Of a DNA stretch of 64,000 nucleotides, positions 53,095 to 63,620 are shown piece by piece; within the stretch, counting starts at the first letter, position 1, and every line of letters begins with the position of its first letter. The translations under genes and the position numbers were made by a program. The notes beneath the pieces were generated by a model. The model saw nothing but the letters and a program-made list of their open reading frames with translations. It was not told where the DNA came from and did no database searches. The DNA lies in the NCBI GenBank assembly GCA_022606425.2, contig JAHDVF020000512.1, positions 1 to 64,000 of the forward strand. Reading direction: 5' to 3'. The DNA comes from Lepidostoma basale (taxonomy: Eukaryota; Arthropoda; Insecta; Trichoptera; Lepidostomatidae).

Positions 53095-53265
53095 TCGTAT
53101 TATTGTAACACCCGATGATGTCAACATAGGTTGACGAAACAGCTGTCGCGTAAAAAAATATAATTGTGATACATAAAACAAGTTTTTTTTAATTTAACAG
53201 TTTATAATGTTAAAGTATTATAGTGTTTCGGCCAAAACAATTTATTTATTATTTATTATTATGAT
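53095..53265 (+). repeat. Repeat P copy with perfect hairpin
   Basis: 53112-53147 reads CCGATGA, T, GTCAAC-ATAG-GTTGAC (6 bp), GAA, ACAGCTGT, C. Only the second core base differs from CTGANGA. Followed by GTGTTTCGGCC as in the first copy at 85-240. Confidence 0.6.
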
Positions 53266-53284
53266 GATTTGTATTTTAAGTGCG

Positions 53285-53765
53285 CCGTTTTGTAAAATCA
53301 ATTACTCCAAGGGCGCACTAGTAAATGACTGACCGAACAGTGCAGTCTTCAGTTGTTTTTTAAATTTAACGTCACTATCCTCATACTTAATACTAACATG
53401 GAGGCTATTCCACGCCAACGGACACGCAACGCTGAAAGCACGATCATAGAAACATGCTTTATTGGCTCTGACTGGAATCGCTATGTTGTTTGCACTTGTT
53501 TCTACTGATCGGAGTGAACGTTGCCTTTCCGTTGGCATGGGTGTCACGCAGAGGTCCGATATATACGCTGGCGCTCTCTGGTGTCGAGCCTTAAACACTG
53601 TCAAACACAATTCATATTTTACTCGCTCTCGGATTTTAAGCCAATGAAGGTCCTTCAGGAGCGGCGTGATATGACAGTATTTTTGTTGCCCCATAATCAA
53701 TCGGGCAGCAGCATTAAATACGCTTTGTATTCTGCTTAATTGATTATTTGGCAAAAACAATGGAC
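53285..53765 (-). pseudogene. LINE J (CR1/L2-like) C-terminal domain, open frame
   Basis: A 152-codon minus frame encodes RIQSVFNAAARLIMGQQKYC, HITPLLKDLHWLKIRERVKY, FKARHQRAPAYISDLC, RSLRSVETSANNIAIPVR, and FSVACPLAWNSLHVSIKY. This is the C-terminal region common to CR1/L2-like LINEs. It starts 5'-truncated after the thumb. The frame is open to a stop at the end, so this copy is fairly young. Confidence 0.85.
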
Positions 53766-53769
53766 TAAT

Positions 53770-54870
53770 ATTTATGTGTTTGTTTAATTAAATTGATTGA
53801 TCCATTCGTGTAATGAATTAATTAATTATTGACTATAACCATTGTTATATGTGGCTATTTATTTTCATTTTATCTATTAATGGACCTTTTTGAGGTTCAC
53901 CATACAATTCAAAAGATAACACCATCTTGATACGAACCTTAATAAATTTACATTGTGGCAAAACAAACTTTCAACAAAAAAATCGTCGTAAAATAATCAG
54001 CTTATTTATATAATAATATCCAAAGCTTCCCAGTAAAGCTTTAAAGCCTTTCGAATGATGAAGTAGAATATAAATCTAGTGTTAATATAATAAAAGTGCT
54101 TTGGTTTGTAAAGCCTACTTTTATCCTGTGCTTAATATTTTAGGTAAAGATTAAATAAAAGTAGAATTGCCAGGTTAATGTAAATTGTAATATTTTTCTT
54201 GTATGTGGATACTTTTATTATACGAGTAGTGTTGATATATGTGTCTCAACGATAAATTTTGACAATTTTTTTATGAATAAAAATAATGTTTTTTACACTT
54301 TTGAGACCATTTTTTTCGACATGTTTCGGAAGCCTTACACCTCCATCATCGGGAAAATGGTATAAACATTTGAATAGGTTAATTAAAAAAAAACAGTGTT
54401 ATTATTCATAAAAAATCGTCATTATCCAATTCCACAGTGTTGATGCCTTAAGTATATCTAAAATTAATAATATTTTGCAAATAAAGTAAGAAAGTTTATA
54501 ATTACTTAAAGCATTTTGAATAGTGGATATTTATGGTATGACTACAGACACAATTTAGTGTTTATCTTTTTTTTTTAATATCGGAGGGCTCTCTCCGCTT
54601 ACCCGAAGCTGTTATAGGCGGAGCGGCGCCTTTCGTCAGCTTCACTCGTGCACTCCCTAGGCCCTACCCCCGTCCATGGGGGATTTACGTAAAAAAAAAA
54701 TATAAGTATATTTGCAACCAAGGGGGACCCAGACCACATTTAAGCTATCTATCCTAAGAAACTTATTTGGATTCCTCCACATTTTAAATTTTGATAAATT
54801 TGATAATTTTTTTTGTTAAAGGTTATCTTGAAACCACGGTGAAATAATTTTTATTTTATTTATTAACTTA
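53770..54870. other. Mostly AT-rich; S-type repeat and a GC patch
   Basis: 54270-54450 is an S-type foldback: on the minus strand CCGATGA, T, GGAG...TTCC, GAA, ACATGT, C. 54560-54700 is a GC-richer block (GCGGAGCGGCGCCTTTCGTC) bounded by T and A runs, perhaps a retroelement end. The rest is unassigned. Confidence 0.45.
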
Positions 54871-54874
54871 AAAT

Positions 54875-56030
54875 AGTACATATGTATATACATATGTCCT
54901 AATAAGAACAGTTACATTACAAAAAACACAATCTTTATTTTACAGTGTGGTTACATATTTACTTAATTCTATTCTTAATCTACACATTTTCTTCTCACTT
55001 CTGATCTCCTGCGGAACATCCTCGTACATCTTCAGTGCCTTGTACATTAGTGAGTTTTGTGATTTCTTTGTATGCCTCAATTGTCTTTATTTCTTGTCCC
55101 ATAAGAATGTTCATGCTCGTTACTCTTAATCTTCCTCATGAATTCTAGGGAGGTGTGTCCATTAACAATCTTATGCACAAGAAACAACACATTAAAGATA
55201 ATTATTTTTTTAAACGGCACCATTTTCAGTTCTTTCAGCATCACTCTTATCTTGGTGTATCTGCTTCTTCGTAGGATTATTCTTAGTGATTTATTTTGGA
55301 GAACAGTTAATTTTTTCATATCTTCTTCGTTAGCCAGAAACAGAATGCTGCTACAATAATTGATGTGGGGAAGAATTATTATTTCTTTGGCATATAGAAT
55401 GGAATAATACTCCTAGCGGCTTCTAACAATATGTTGGTCGACAGCCTTCACATTGTGTTAATAAGGTAGTTTGCTAAAATCATTCTCCATAGATGGCGTT
55501 AATGGGTCGGTTGTATAGGTTAATTCTTGAAAATATTCACTAGTGCAACCAAATCTACATAGATGGCTGACTGAAACTGCCACGTGAAGATAAATATGGA
55601 TTTTGAAGTATATATACATCTTCCAAAAATTTGTCATGCATGATCACAAATAACAAAAGGTGGAATGGGGAATGTTGTAATTACATAAAGCGTGCGCTTA
55701 ACCCAACCAATGACAGGTCATAAGTCCTGTAAACACCTTGATCATCCATGTTCAGTTTCCAGTTTACGTCTTCGTCTCTATTGAGATACAATTAAAATAA
55801 GAATTATTGCGTTGTATACGGTCTTGCATGTTTCTGCACCAATATATCTTCTAATCCTTCCCAAAAGAGACATTTTTTTGGCCATCTTCTTAGTCACATA
55901 TTTTGTGTTTTGGGAAAATGTTAGTCTTTTATCTATTATGACACCCAAATACTTAAACTCGTAGGTTTCTTTTATAGTTTCATCATCTATCATCACTGTT
56001 GTTGCAATAGGTGTTTTAATTTATATATAT
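54875..56030 (-). pseudogene. LINE K, interrupted by repeat L
   Basis: The minus strand encodes, from right, MIDDETIKETYEFKYLGVII, DKRLTFSQNTKYVTKKMAKK and RRYIGAETCKTVYNAII; then, after a 400-bp insertion, PHINYCSSIL-type residues, KKLTVLQNKSLRIILRRSRY, VMLKELKMVPFKKIIIFNVL and EHEHSYGTRNKDN. This is the post-palm part of a LINE of the Jockey/CR1 type. Apart from the insertion it is well preserved. Confidence 0.75.
55397..55796 (+). repeat. Repeat L inserted in LINE K
   Basis: Full-length L copy from ACTCCTAGCGGCTTC to CTCTATTGAGATACAATTAAA. It splits LINE K coding sequence that otherwise continues on both sides. The exact target duplication could not be fixed because the flanks are low-complexity (AGAAT words on both sides). 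Confidence 0.7.
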
Positions 56031-56182
56031 TTTTATTAACAATACCCTAAGAGTCACATTTGACTCGCGAGGCGTAGTTTGCCGACTACCTATCTAAATA
56101 ATTTGAACGATGCAATGTTGTATCAGAGACATTTGACTATAGGAGGGTGTAACTCTTGGACTAAGATGTGTTTGTGTTGCAG

Positions 56183-56195
56183 CAGCAGCGGGGGC
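56183..56195 (+). promoter_or_regulatory. Splice acceptor and short 5' UTR before the start codon
   Basis: TGTTTGTGTTGCAG ends at 56182, a good 3' splice site, only 13 bases before the ATG at 56196. The first transcribed exon should therefore lie further upstream, in repeat-rich DNA or beyond the 5' edge of what is recognisable. Confidence 0.55.
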
Positions 56196-56340
56196 ATGCG
56201 TCCCTGGGCGGCGCTGGCGCTGTGGGCGGTCCTGTGGGCGGGCGGGGCGCGCGCGCAGTGGCCGTGCTCCTTCAACTCGCTGTGCTGGTGTCGCCCGGGG
56301 CAGATCTCCTGCGTGGCCGTGCCGCTTCACAAGCTACCAG
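56196..56340 (+). CDS. Exon 1 of the chaoptin-like gene
   Basis: 145 bp, 48 codons plus one base (phase 1). Encodes the signal peptide and the cysteine cap. Very GC-rich, unlike the surrounding DNA and unlike exon 4. Donor G|GTAACG at 56341. Confidence 0.85.
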
Positions 56341-59300
56341 GTAACGACATCTTTACATTACTTCCTTGCTATGAACCTTCGTAGTCTGTTCTCCAGAGGG
56401 TTGCTCCTCCTGTGAGGTGGATTCGCAGATGTTCTACCATTTTAAGGGAAGTCTTCCACGAGGACGAGTCCCGTGAAGCGGATTCATCATCATCATCAGC
56501 CGTCTGCCATCCACTGCTGAATGTAGGCCTCTCCCAAAGCACGCCACCACCCCCTATCCATTGCCGCTTCCATCCATCCATGTCCAGCAATCCTCTTCAG
56601 ATTGTCGGTCCAGCGGGCAGGGGACGTCCAACTCTGTGGAATCCTATACACGGTCTCTACTCCAGAACCCGTCTTCCCCATCGGCCGTCGGTTCCCCGAT
56701 AGACATGGCCAGCCCATCGCCATTTAAGCCCACCCATCCTCAGACCCACCTCAGTCACCTTGGTTTGTTGTCAGGTCTATAACAAGGAAGAAGAAGAAAA
56801 CTATCTTATACTGCCGTTAATCTGTTTCTACTTTTTCAATCTTTCTATAATTAAGTATTATTTGTTTTTCATATTGCATGTGTACTGATTTGTTTTTATT
56901 TTATTAGTAATATTTACACTTAAATTTTGAAATATAATCGCATTTTCCCTCAAAGTGTAATAAATCCGTGTGTTCACTAGAGCTAAGCAGTGCCGGATTA
57001 GTGCACGTGGAAGTGGCAGGGGCCGGATTAAGGGGAGTTGAGAGCGGGGCACTGGACTCCTTAAGATTGCAGTCCCTCGCCCTCCCAGACAACCGCCTTC
57101 ATAGTTTACCAGACAAGGCTTTCAGGTAAAAATATTACATTTTTATAAATCATTACGTTAAAATATAATAATTATTATAAATTCGATGATTTGCAGAGCG
57201 CCATTTTTATGAATTAATCATCTTAAGAACTTATTATATTATATAAGTCCTTCTTAAAGGCGAACCATCCCTCATGCGTTCCTGGTATCATTTATTATAC
57301 ATATTATATTTATTTGTTCTTAATAGATGCCTTATAGTTCAATTTTGTTTGTTATATCTTTTGAGTGTAAGAGTTAAGTAAACTAATCTGATTTGATTTA
57401 ATATTACATATTTAATATATGTATTTTTACATTTGAGGACTGGACATTACAATGGTTCCAAGAATCAAAAATGTCAAAAATGAGTTTTTGATCACAATTG
57501 GTGTTAAACACTGTGATGACTGTGTAAAGGTGCAAAGTGATTGAATACTGTATTGCAGTTCAAACGCCACCCTTAATATACCACCAAGTAATAAAATATC
57601 TAATAATAAAGAGTTTAAAAAAAAAAAATTTTTCTTTGTTTTATGTTTAAACCACTTGACATTTTTGCTAAAATATGTATTAAAATTAAAAACTGCAATA
57701 TTTAAAGGTGATTTATTGTTGTTTTATGTTGCAATTATGTCAATGACACCTATTAAGTAATTGTTTTAACCATAAAATTATTTCGGAAAACTTTTAAAAG
57801 TGTGCGGGAGATGCCTACTGGTGGCGATGAAGTTCGCAACCCAACAAACCGCGTCTCCCGCGGGGGCGAAAAGCGAAGGATGTGGCAGTCTATTCTTTCT
57901 GCAAAACACAGTTAAAGTGTGGCAGTCTATTCTTTCTGCAAACCCCTTCGGGGGTCTGATTTTTTAAAATTAGGTCCTTTGTGTGATTCCACACCTCTTT
58001 TACATTAAAACTTTACTTGATATAACTGCTAATTTCCAAGAAAAAAAATGTTATAGTTTTTTTTTGTATGAAGCAAAACTGATTTTTGCAATTATTTCGG
58101 AATCAGTTGGATACGTCAAAACCAAACTTAGAAGAGATTATAGAGGACATAATCTTCTACATTACTTGTTACGACATCTTCTTCATATCTCTGCCCGTTT
58201 AAAAGCAGCTCGTAACAATTAATTATGTTTTATAATGTCTGCTGCTTTTAAACGGGCAGAGATATGAAGAAGATGTCGTAACAAGTAATGTAGAATATTA
58301 TGCCCTCTATAATCCTTACTATGTTTGGTTTTGACGTATCCACCTGATTCCGAAATAATTGAAAAAATCAGTTTTGCTTCATACAAAAAAAACGACAACA
58401 TTTTTTTTCTTGGAAATTAGCAGTTATATCAAAGAAAGTTAAAGACAAAAGTGGTTGGAATCATACAAAGGACCTAATTTAAAAAAATCAGGGCAAAATT
58501 CGGAGTTTGACCCCAAGTCCATGTTTTTGCCAAATGGATCCAGTGTGCGGCGTGATGGTTAGTTAGTAAGTTATTTGTAATAATCAGTTTTTAAATGCAC
58601 TAAGGACTAAGTGAGAAATTTAGAAAATTATCACATTTTATTTGCCTCGGCTCATTTATTGATTACGAAATTACAAAATTTACTGCAAAAACAAGTATGT
58701 ATGGAGTAAATTTACATAAAAAGGCTTTAACTACTATACAGTACTGAAAAAAGAATCAGTTTTTTTTATTATCAACATTGTTGTCATGCGTAGGTCACGA
58801 TACAAAACGCTTTATCAGCTCGGCTTGTCCGGATAATTGACTTTCCGGTTAACTGACGTCCAGATAAACGACGTTCTATTGGATATAAATGTTAATTTTG
58901 TAAAATAACGTAGTGTTTCTAACAGAATTAAAAAGTGCATGTCAAACACTAAGTTTAGGCAAATATAATATATTAACTGACTAACTTACCATCAGGACGT
59001 CTCTCCGAAGGGGTACGCAGAAAGATTGTGCTTCCTCACTTTTCTTTCCTAATATATTTCTCTCGCTTCCTCAACTTTCATACATCTTGTCATGCACGCG
59101 CGCAGATTTCTCTGACTTCTCACGTAGCCGACATTCAATATTTGATTTATTTGATCGTGCCACGTGTTCCTCGGTCTTCCTCTATTTCTAGTTCCATTAA
59201 CATCGTTAATATATATTTTTTTTTACCATTCTTTCTTCATTCATTCTTTCCATGTGTCCAAACCATCTTAATGATCCTTTCATTATTTTGTTCATAATAC

Positions 59301-62300
59301 CTTCATAACAGCATTCACTTCTTATATTTTCATTCGACAATCTATCATATGAAAATATAAGAAGATCACACATTCGTCTAAGAGATCTCATTTCTACTGT
59401 ATTTATTCTACTTTCATCATTCTTTTGCCAGTTTAATGCTTCACCTCTATACACAAGGGTCGGTACAAGAACACCATTGTGCACGGCCATTTTAGCTTTT
59501 TTGGATAGGTTTTTGTTTGCGATGATAACTTTATATTTAACGTATTATATTAAGAATTATCTTATAGTTACAATAAAAAAGAACGTGTGGCTGAGTGATG
59601 TAGAGTGTAGTGGCAGATTTTATTCATCTGCCTTTAATTAATTTTATTGTAACATGGTTTACAGCTCCATGTCCCAGACTCTGTCGTCCCTGGACCTCGG
59701 CTACAATGAGATTCCAGATATTCCAATTAACATTTTGAAAATGTTAAAAATCCTTAATTGGCTCAATCTTCAGAAGTAAGTCTCGTGCCAACGCTTTAAT
59801 GAAATTCTCGTAATTCCGATAAATCGTTAAATTTCCGTTTTGTTTTCAGTAACAACATCGTGAGCCTATCGGGAGACTGGGCGTACATGAAAGATTCATT
59901 AACAAATCTCATTTTAACGGGAAATTATATTACCGAGATTACTAGCGGATCTCTCACGCAGCTGAAGCACTTGACTAAATTGGATATAGACAATAATAGA
60001 ATACAATTTCTAGCGAGAAAAGCATTCCCCATCAATCTGCAGTCACTCAATTTGGCGAACAATCTCCTCGAACACTTCCCCCTAGAGCTTTTTACTTACC
60101 TCCACCACCTGCAGTCCCTGAACCTCAAGGGAAATCTCATTCAGCGGATTTCCCAAACTACTTTCAAACATCACAAGAGCTTGGAGAGGCTTGAGCTTGG
60201 CGACAACGGCCTGGAGGCTTGGCCGAGTAATATATTCAACGAAACGCTCGTTGTGAGGTACTTGAGCCTCGAACTCAACCGCGTCAGAGTTATTCCGGCG
60301 AACGCGTTCAAAGGAATGAACACAGTGAAGTTGATACTTTCTTATAATAAAATAGAGTACATCGATGATTTGGCTCTGTTCGGGCTGGAACACACTCTGG
60401 AACACTTGGATCTGGAGCACAATCAGCTGACGGATATCCCGCGGGCTCTAGCGGATCTCAGAAGACTTAAACAATTGTATCTGCCGTCCAATAAAATAAT
60501 TACAGTCGATTACCTGCCACAGCATATCAAAACGTTATCTTTAAACGGGAACTTGCTAACGTTTATTCCGCGGGAAGCGCTGAGAAACTGCAGTTTGACT
60601 CAGCTAGATTTAGGCTACAATTTAATAACGTACATTGAAGAAGGAGATTTCGACGTGTGGGGCGAGACGGTCCGGACGCTGTACTTGCGAAGCAACAAAA
60701 TTACAAGACTAGACGCCGGAGTGTTCTCCTCGCTGCCACAGCTGAAAGAGCTAAGTTTAAGTTTTAATGATATTCACTACGTTCATTCCGACGTATTCGT
60801 TAACATGTCGCAAACGCTGAGAATGCTCGAAATGTCATTTTCCATGTACAGGGACGATTTTCCGGGGGATGTCCTGAGACATCTGACAAGCTTAGAATGG
60901 CTCGCCATTGATAATAACAATATTCAGTCTCTGGCGTCTGAATCCTCTATAAACCTGAGAAAGTTACAATCTCTCAGTTTGGAATTCAACCGGATCACGA
61001 GCATACCGGTTGACTTTTTCAATTCGAATAATATGGATTTCGTGAAAGAAATAAACCTATCGTATAATCTGCTCGATGTAATAGAGTTGGAATCGATTAG
61101 TTATCTATCTGAATTACAAACGATCGACATTTCTGTTAACCGAGTAAGGAATATATCGAACGGCGCTTTCAAGTCTCTCCCGAAACTAATGCATATTGCA
61201 CTGTTCGACAATTTAGTGACAGATATCGGGGAGCGGGCGTTTCAAGATCTTCCGAGTCTCATGAAATTGGAGCTGCAGAAGAATCAAATAAAGGAATTCT
61301 CTCTCCGTTCGTTTTACAATGTATCAGATGCCGATATGGCGTTTCTTTTAAATATAAGTAGGAATGAAATAGTGGTTTTGGATGACAATGGGCCAGAAGC
61401 TAACATTGAAACGCTGGATTCCACTCACAACCGGCTTGCTGATGTTCCCACATCGTTTTTATTCAAGTTATCTAAAAAATTGAAACGATGCATCCTATCG
61501 TATAACGAAATAGGACATTTAGATACGAACGCGTTTGAAAATTTAAACTCTTTAGAAATATTAAATTTAGATAATAATTACATAAGCTACATTAGGAGAA
61601 GAGCATTTTTTGGATTGAAGAAACTGCAAATACTCGATTTATCTCATAACAGAATAGAACAATTGTCGGTGGAACAGTTTTCAAATTTAAACAATTTAAG
61701 GTTTCTTTATTTGAGAAGAAACCATATACGATCCTTGCCAAGAGATGTGTTTAAGAATACAATGCTAGAGCATTTAGATTTAAGCGTTAACGAATTTACG
61801 ATGCTGCCGTCTATGGCGTTCTCACAAGTGGGTTTCACCTTGCGGCATTTAGACATAAGTTATAATAGTATAGACAGTTTGGATAGTACTTTGTTTCAAG
61901 AGACGCCGTTTCTTCTAAGTCTAGACTTAAGTAGTAACAAATTGACTATTTTATCCGACAATCTGTTTAATAGCTTGGGTAGCCTTCAGGCGTTGGATCT
62001 CAGCTCGAATAACGTGAGAGCCAATTTCAAAGAGCTCCTCCATTATCTCCCAATAACAAGATATTTAAGCCTTTCTAACATTGGATTGAAAAGTTTTCCA
62101 TTAATTCCCCTCCGCAATCTGACTTCGCTAAATCTAACATTTAACTTTATCGAGAGTGCTAAAGAAACAGCCGTGAAAGATTTAAATGCGCTTAGATATC
62201 TGTATCTGAGAGGGAATTCCTTGACATCAGCACCTGCTCAGTTATGGTCTTATACACCTAATCTTAAAACGGTAGATTTGTCTAAAAATCCTATCCAATC

Positions 62301-62821
62301 TCTCAATAAGAACAGCTTATACGGATTGTCAAGTCTGATACAATTAGATATAAGTAACATGCATAAACTGAATCACTTCGAGCAAGACACTCTATCAACA
62401 GTTAAAAGTTTATCAGTTTTAAAAACGGAAACAATCACGAACATCAAAGGATTCAGATTAGGAAGTCTCCTTTCCGAAGTTCCGGGATTAAAAAAATTGC
62501 AGTTGTACATCAAAGAAGATCGCATCGATGATCAGTTGAACGGAATATTTGTTCCGAAGTTGAGGTATCTACAAATATCCGGCGGAAAATTAAAGAAAAT
62601 ATCTGCCGACTGCTTCGAAGGTGCGGATAGGCTGTACGAGCTGAGTGTGAAGATCAGTGACACGGCCATACGGGAGCTACCCGCAGGAATGCTGAAGGAC
62701 TTGGGAAAAGTGTCACAGCTGTCGTTGGATCTCTCCAAGAATCAGCTCAACTCGCTTAGTCCTGCCATCCTGTATCCCAACTCTTCGACTTGGGAGAGAT
62801 TTGCCACCAAACTTATTGCTG
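56196..62821 (+). CDS. Chaoptin-family leucine-rich-repeat protein, spliced, 3' end outside window
   Basis: Four exons join in frame (56196-56340, 56981-57125, 59665-59775, 59850-62821) to give 1124 residues so far. Residues 1-20 are a signal peptide (cleavage after ARA). Cysteines 24, 30, 32 and 39 form an N-terminal cap. About 40 tandem leucine-rich repeats of 23-25 residues follow (L..L.L..N.I..I pattern). Landmarks match the order of Drosophila chaoptin as I remember it: LRHLTSLEWLAIDNN, LLNISRNEIVVLD, LDLSYNSI-type blocks, LDISNMHKLNHFEQD and VSQLSLDLSKNQL. Chaoptin is a GPI-anchored surface adhesion protein of photoreceptor cells. The C-terminal cap and anchor should lie in later exons. 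It may be a paralogue, so no symbol is given. Confidence 0.92.
56341..56980 (+). other. Intron 1, with LINE F and LINE E remnants
   Basis: 640 bp. 56375-56480 (minus) is a LINE F 3' scrap and 56485-56790 (minus) a LINE E end whose (ATC)n tail is at 56485-56500, encoding WMEAAMDRGWWRALGEAYIQ. The acceptor TGTTCACTAG at 56971-56980 is the only nearby AG that keeps the reading frame. Confidence 0.75.
56981..57125 (+). CDS. Exon 2 of the chaoptin-like gene
   Basis: 145 bp, entered in phase 1 and left in phase 2. Encodes ELSSAGLVHVEVAGAGLRGV, then ESGALDSLRLQSLAL and PDNRLHSLPDKAF, the first two leucine-rich repeats. Donor TTCAG|GTAAAA. Too short for simple ORF detection; found by frame and motif. 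Confidence 0.85.
57790..58572 (+). repeat. Repeat B interrupted by repeat R
   Basis: B body GTGTGCGGGAGATGCC..., then a small direct duplication (TGTGGCAGTCTATTCTTTCT occurs twice, 57879 and 57918), then CCCCTTCGGG, where R begins. After R, CGGCGTGATGGTTAGTTAG completes the B tail. So R entered an existing B copy. Confidence 0.7.
57958..58549. repeat. Repeat R foldback, two inverted units
   Basis: The left unit (57958-58210) and the inverted right unit (58215-58549) share TATCTCTGCCCGTTTAAA, GGATACGTCAAAACCAAACT and TTAGGTCCTTTGTGTGATTCC. The left end lacks about 50 bp of the ACACTGGATCC terminus that the right end keeps. Confidence 0.8.
58978..59500 (-). mobile_element. LINE A 3' end in intron 2
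   Basis: CTGACTAACTTACCATCAGG, then the post-RT coding region; the 94-codon minus frame at 59206-59490 reads AVHNGVLVPTLVYRGEALNW, SRINTVEMRSLRRMC and IMNKIMKGSLRWFGHMERMN. It lies antisense to the host gene. Confidence 0.75.
59665..59775 (+). CDS. Exon 3 of the chaoptin-like gene
   Basis: 111 bp, phase 2 in and phase 2 out. Encodes SSMSQTLSSLDLGYNEIPDI and PINILKMLKILNWLNLQ, one and a half leucine-rich repeats. Donor CAGAA|GTAAGT. Confidence 0.9.
59776..59849 (+). other. Intron 3, 74 bp
   Basis: Short AT-rich intron with GTAAGT donor and TTTGTTTTCAG-type acceptor ending at 59849. Free of repeats. Confidence 0.9.
59850..62821 (+). CDS. Exon 4 of the chaoptin-like gene
   Basis: 2972 bp without a stop, carrying residues 134-1124 and most of the leucine-rich repeats. 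Starts NNIVSLSGDWAYM after the TTTTCAG acceptor and ends LIAG at the donor GCTG|GTAAGT (62821/62822). Reading through the donor meets a stop at once (62827-62829), which supports splicing there. Several N-x-S/T sites are present (NVSD, NISR, NMSQ). Confidence 0.95.
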
Positions 62822-63300
62822 GTAAGTGAACGAAGAAAATAAATTGTAATATACTTAGGAAATTGAAAAAAAAACTTTGTTTAATCCACTAATTATCAAA
62901 AAAATATTAAAAAATACGAAATGTTTCGGAGGATACCTCCATATTCAGGTGTAAAAATATAATATATATTTTTTTAAATATATATTATTCAATAATTAAT
63001 GGATTAAACAAAGTTATTTTCAATTTCCTAAGTATATTAATATAGAATTCCACAGTGTTAAAGCCTTAGCGTTCAATAAGTAAAAATAAATTGTGTTCTT
63101 TAGATGTTAACATTATATAAAAGATGTTTTTGATGAAATTTTAATGTGATAACGCTGTGGAAGTCTACAATGATAAAATTTTTATGAACACTGTTTTTTC
63201 CACTTTTGAGTTTATTTTTCGAAGGTTTATACCAGTGATTTCCAAAGTGGTCTATATGTAGACCCCCAGTGACAATTGTAAAAAAAATTGGGTCCATGAG
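62822..63300 (+). other. Intron 4 start with repeat S foldback
   Basis: 62850-63075 is the S pair: TACTTAGGAAATTGAAAA / TTTCAATTTCCTAAGTA. On the minus strand 62918-62948 reads CTGAATA, T, GGAGG-TAT-CCTCC, GAA, ACATTT, C. 63165-63235 is another S-type end. The intron continues to the edge of the window. Confidence 0.6.
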
Positions 63301-63302
63301 AT

Positions 63303-63620
63303 ATGTATGATCATCACATTACTAGACAACGCCTCAATTATCACACATTACTAGACAAACCCTGGAGAAAACTCGCCAATTTTTTGGTCGATTGTCCTGA
63401 AATTGTTGGCCTTATTTCTCTACGGGTACCTCTGCGAGGAACTCGGCAGACTGACACTTTCTGGGTTGACAATTTTCACACGAATCACCGAATGCAGTCC
63501 ACAATACCTCGAATGCACAGACTTGCCAATGTATATGGACAATCGTTGGACATGTTTTGTAAGAGTCTTCCTATTTTTAAAAAGCAACTTCATGCTCTTT
63601 TTGAATTCATATAGATTTTA
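63303..63620 (+). pseudogene. LINE C-terminal fragment in intron 4
   Basis: A 103-codon frame ends RVPLRGTRQTDTFWVDNFHT, NHRMQSTIPRMHRLANVYGQ and SLPIFKKQLHALF. The pattern R..RRTR...F.V...RTN....P..RM.R..N and a final SL..FK is the usual C-terminus of several insect LINEs. Upstream part is short or lost. Same strand as the host gene. Confidence 0.6.

Larger units (their letters stand above)
57126..59664 (+). other. Intron 2, filled with repeats
   Basis: 2.5 kb. Contains a T/TTTGA-tail scrap (57250-57410), a repeat B copy (57790-57957 and 58550-58572) split by an R foldback (57958-58549), and a minus-strand LINE A end (58978-59500). Acceptor TGGTTTACAG. Confidence 0.75.

Noticed and set aside
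56094..56330. Minus-strand frame opposite exon 1
   Set aside because: Shadow of the GC-rich exon on the other strand.
63231..63300. hAT end at CAGTGATTTCCAAAGTGG
   Set aside because: Resembles a hAT terminus but no inverted partner or 8-bp duplication lies within the window.
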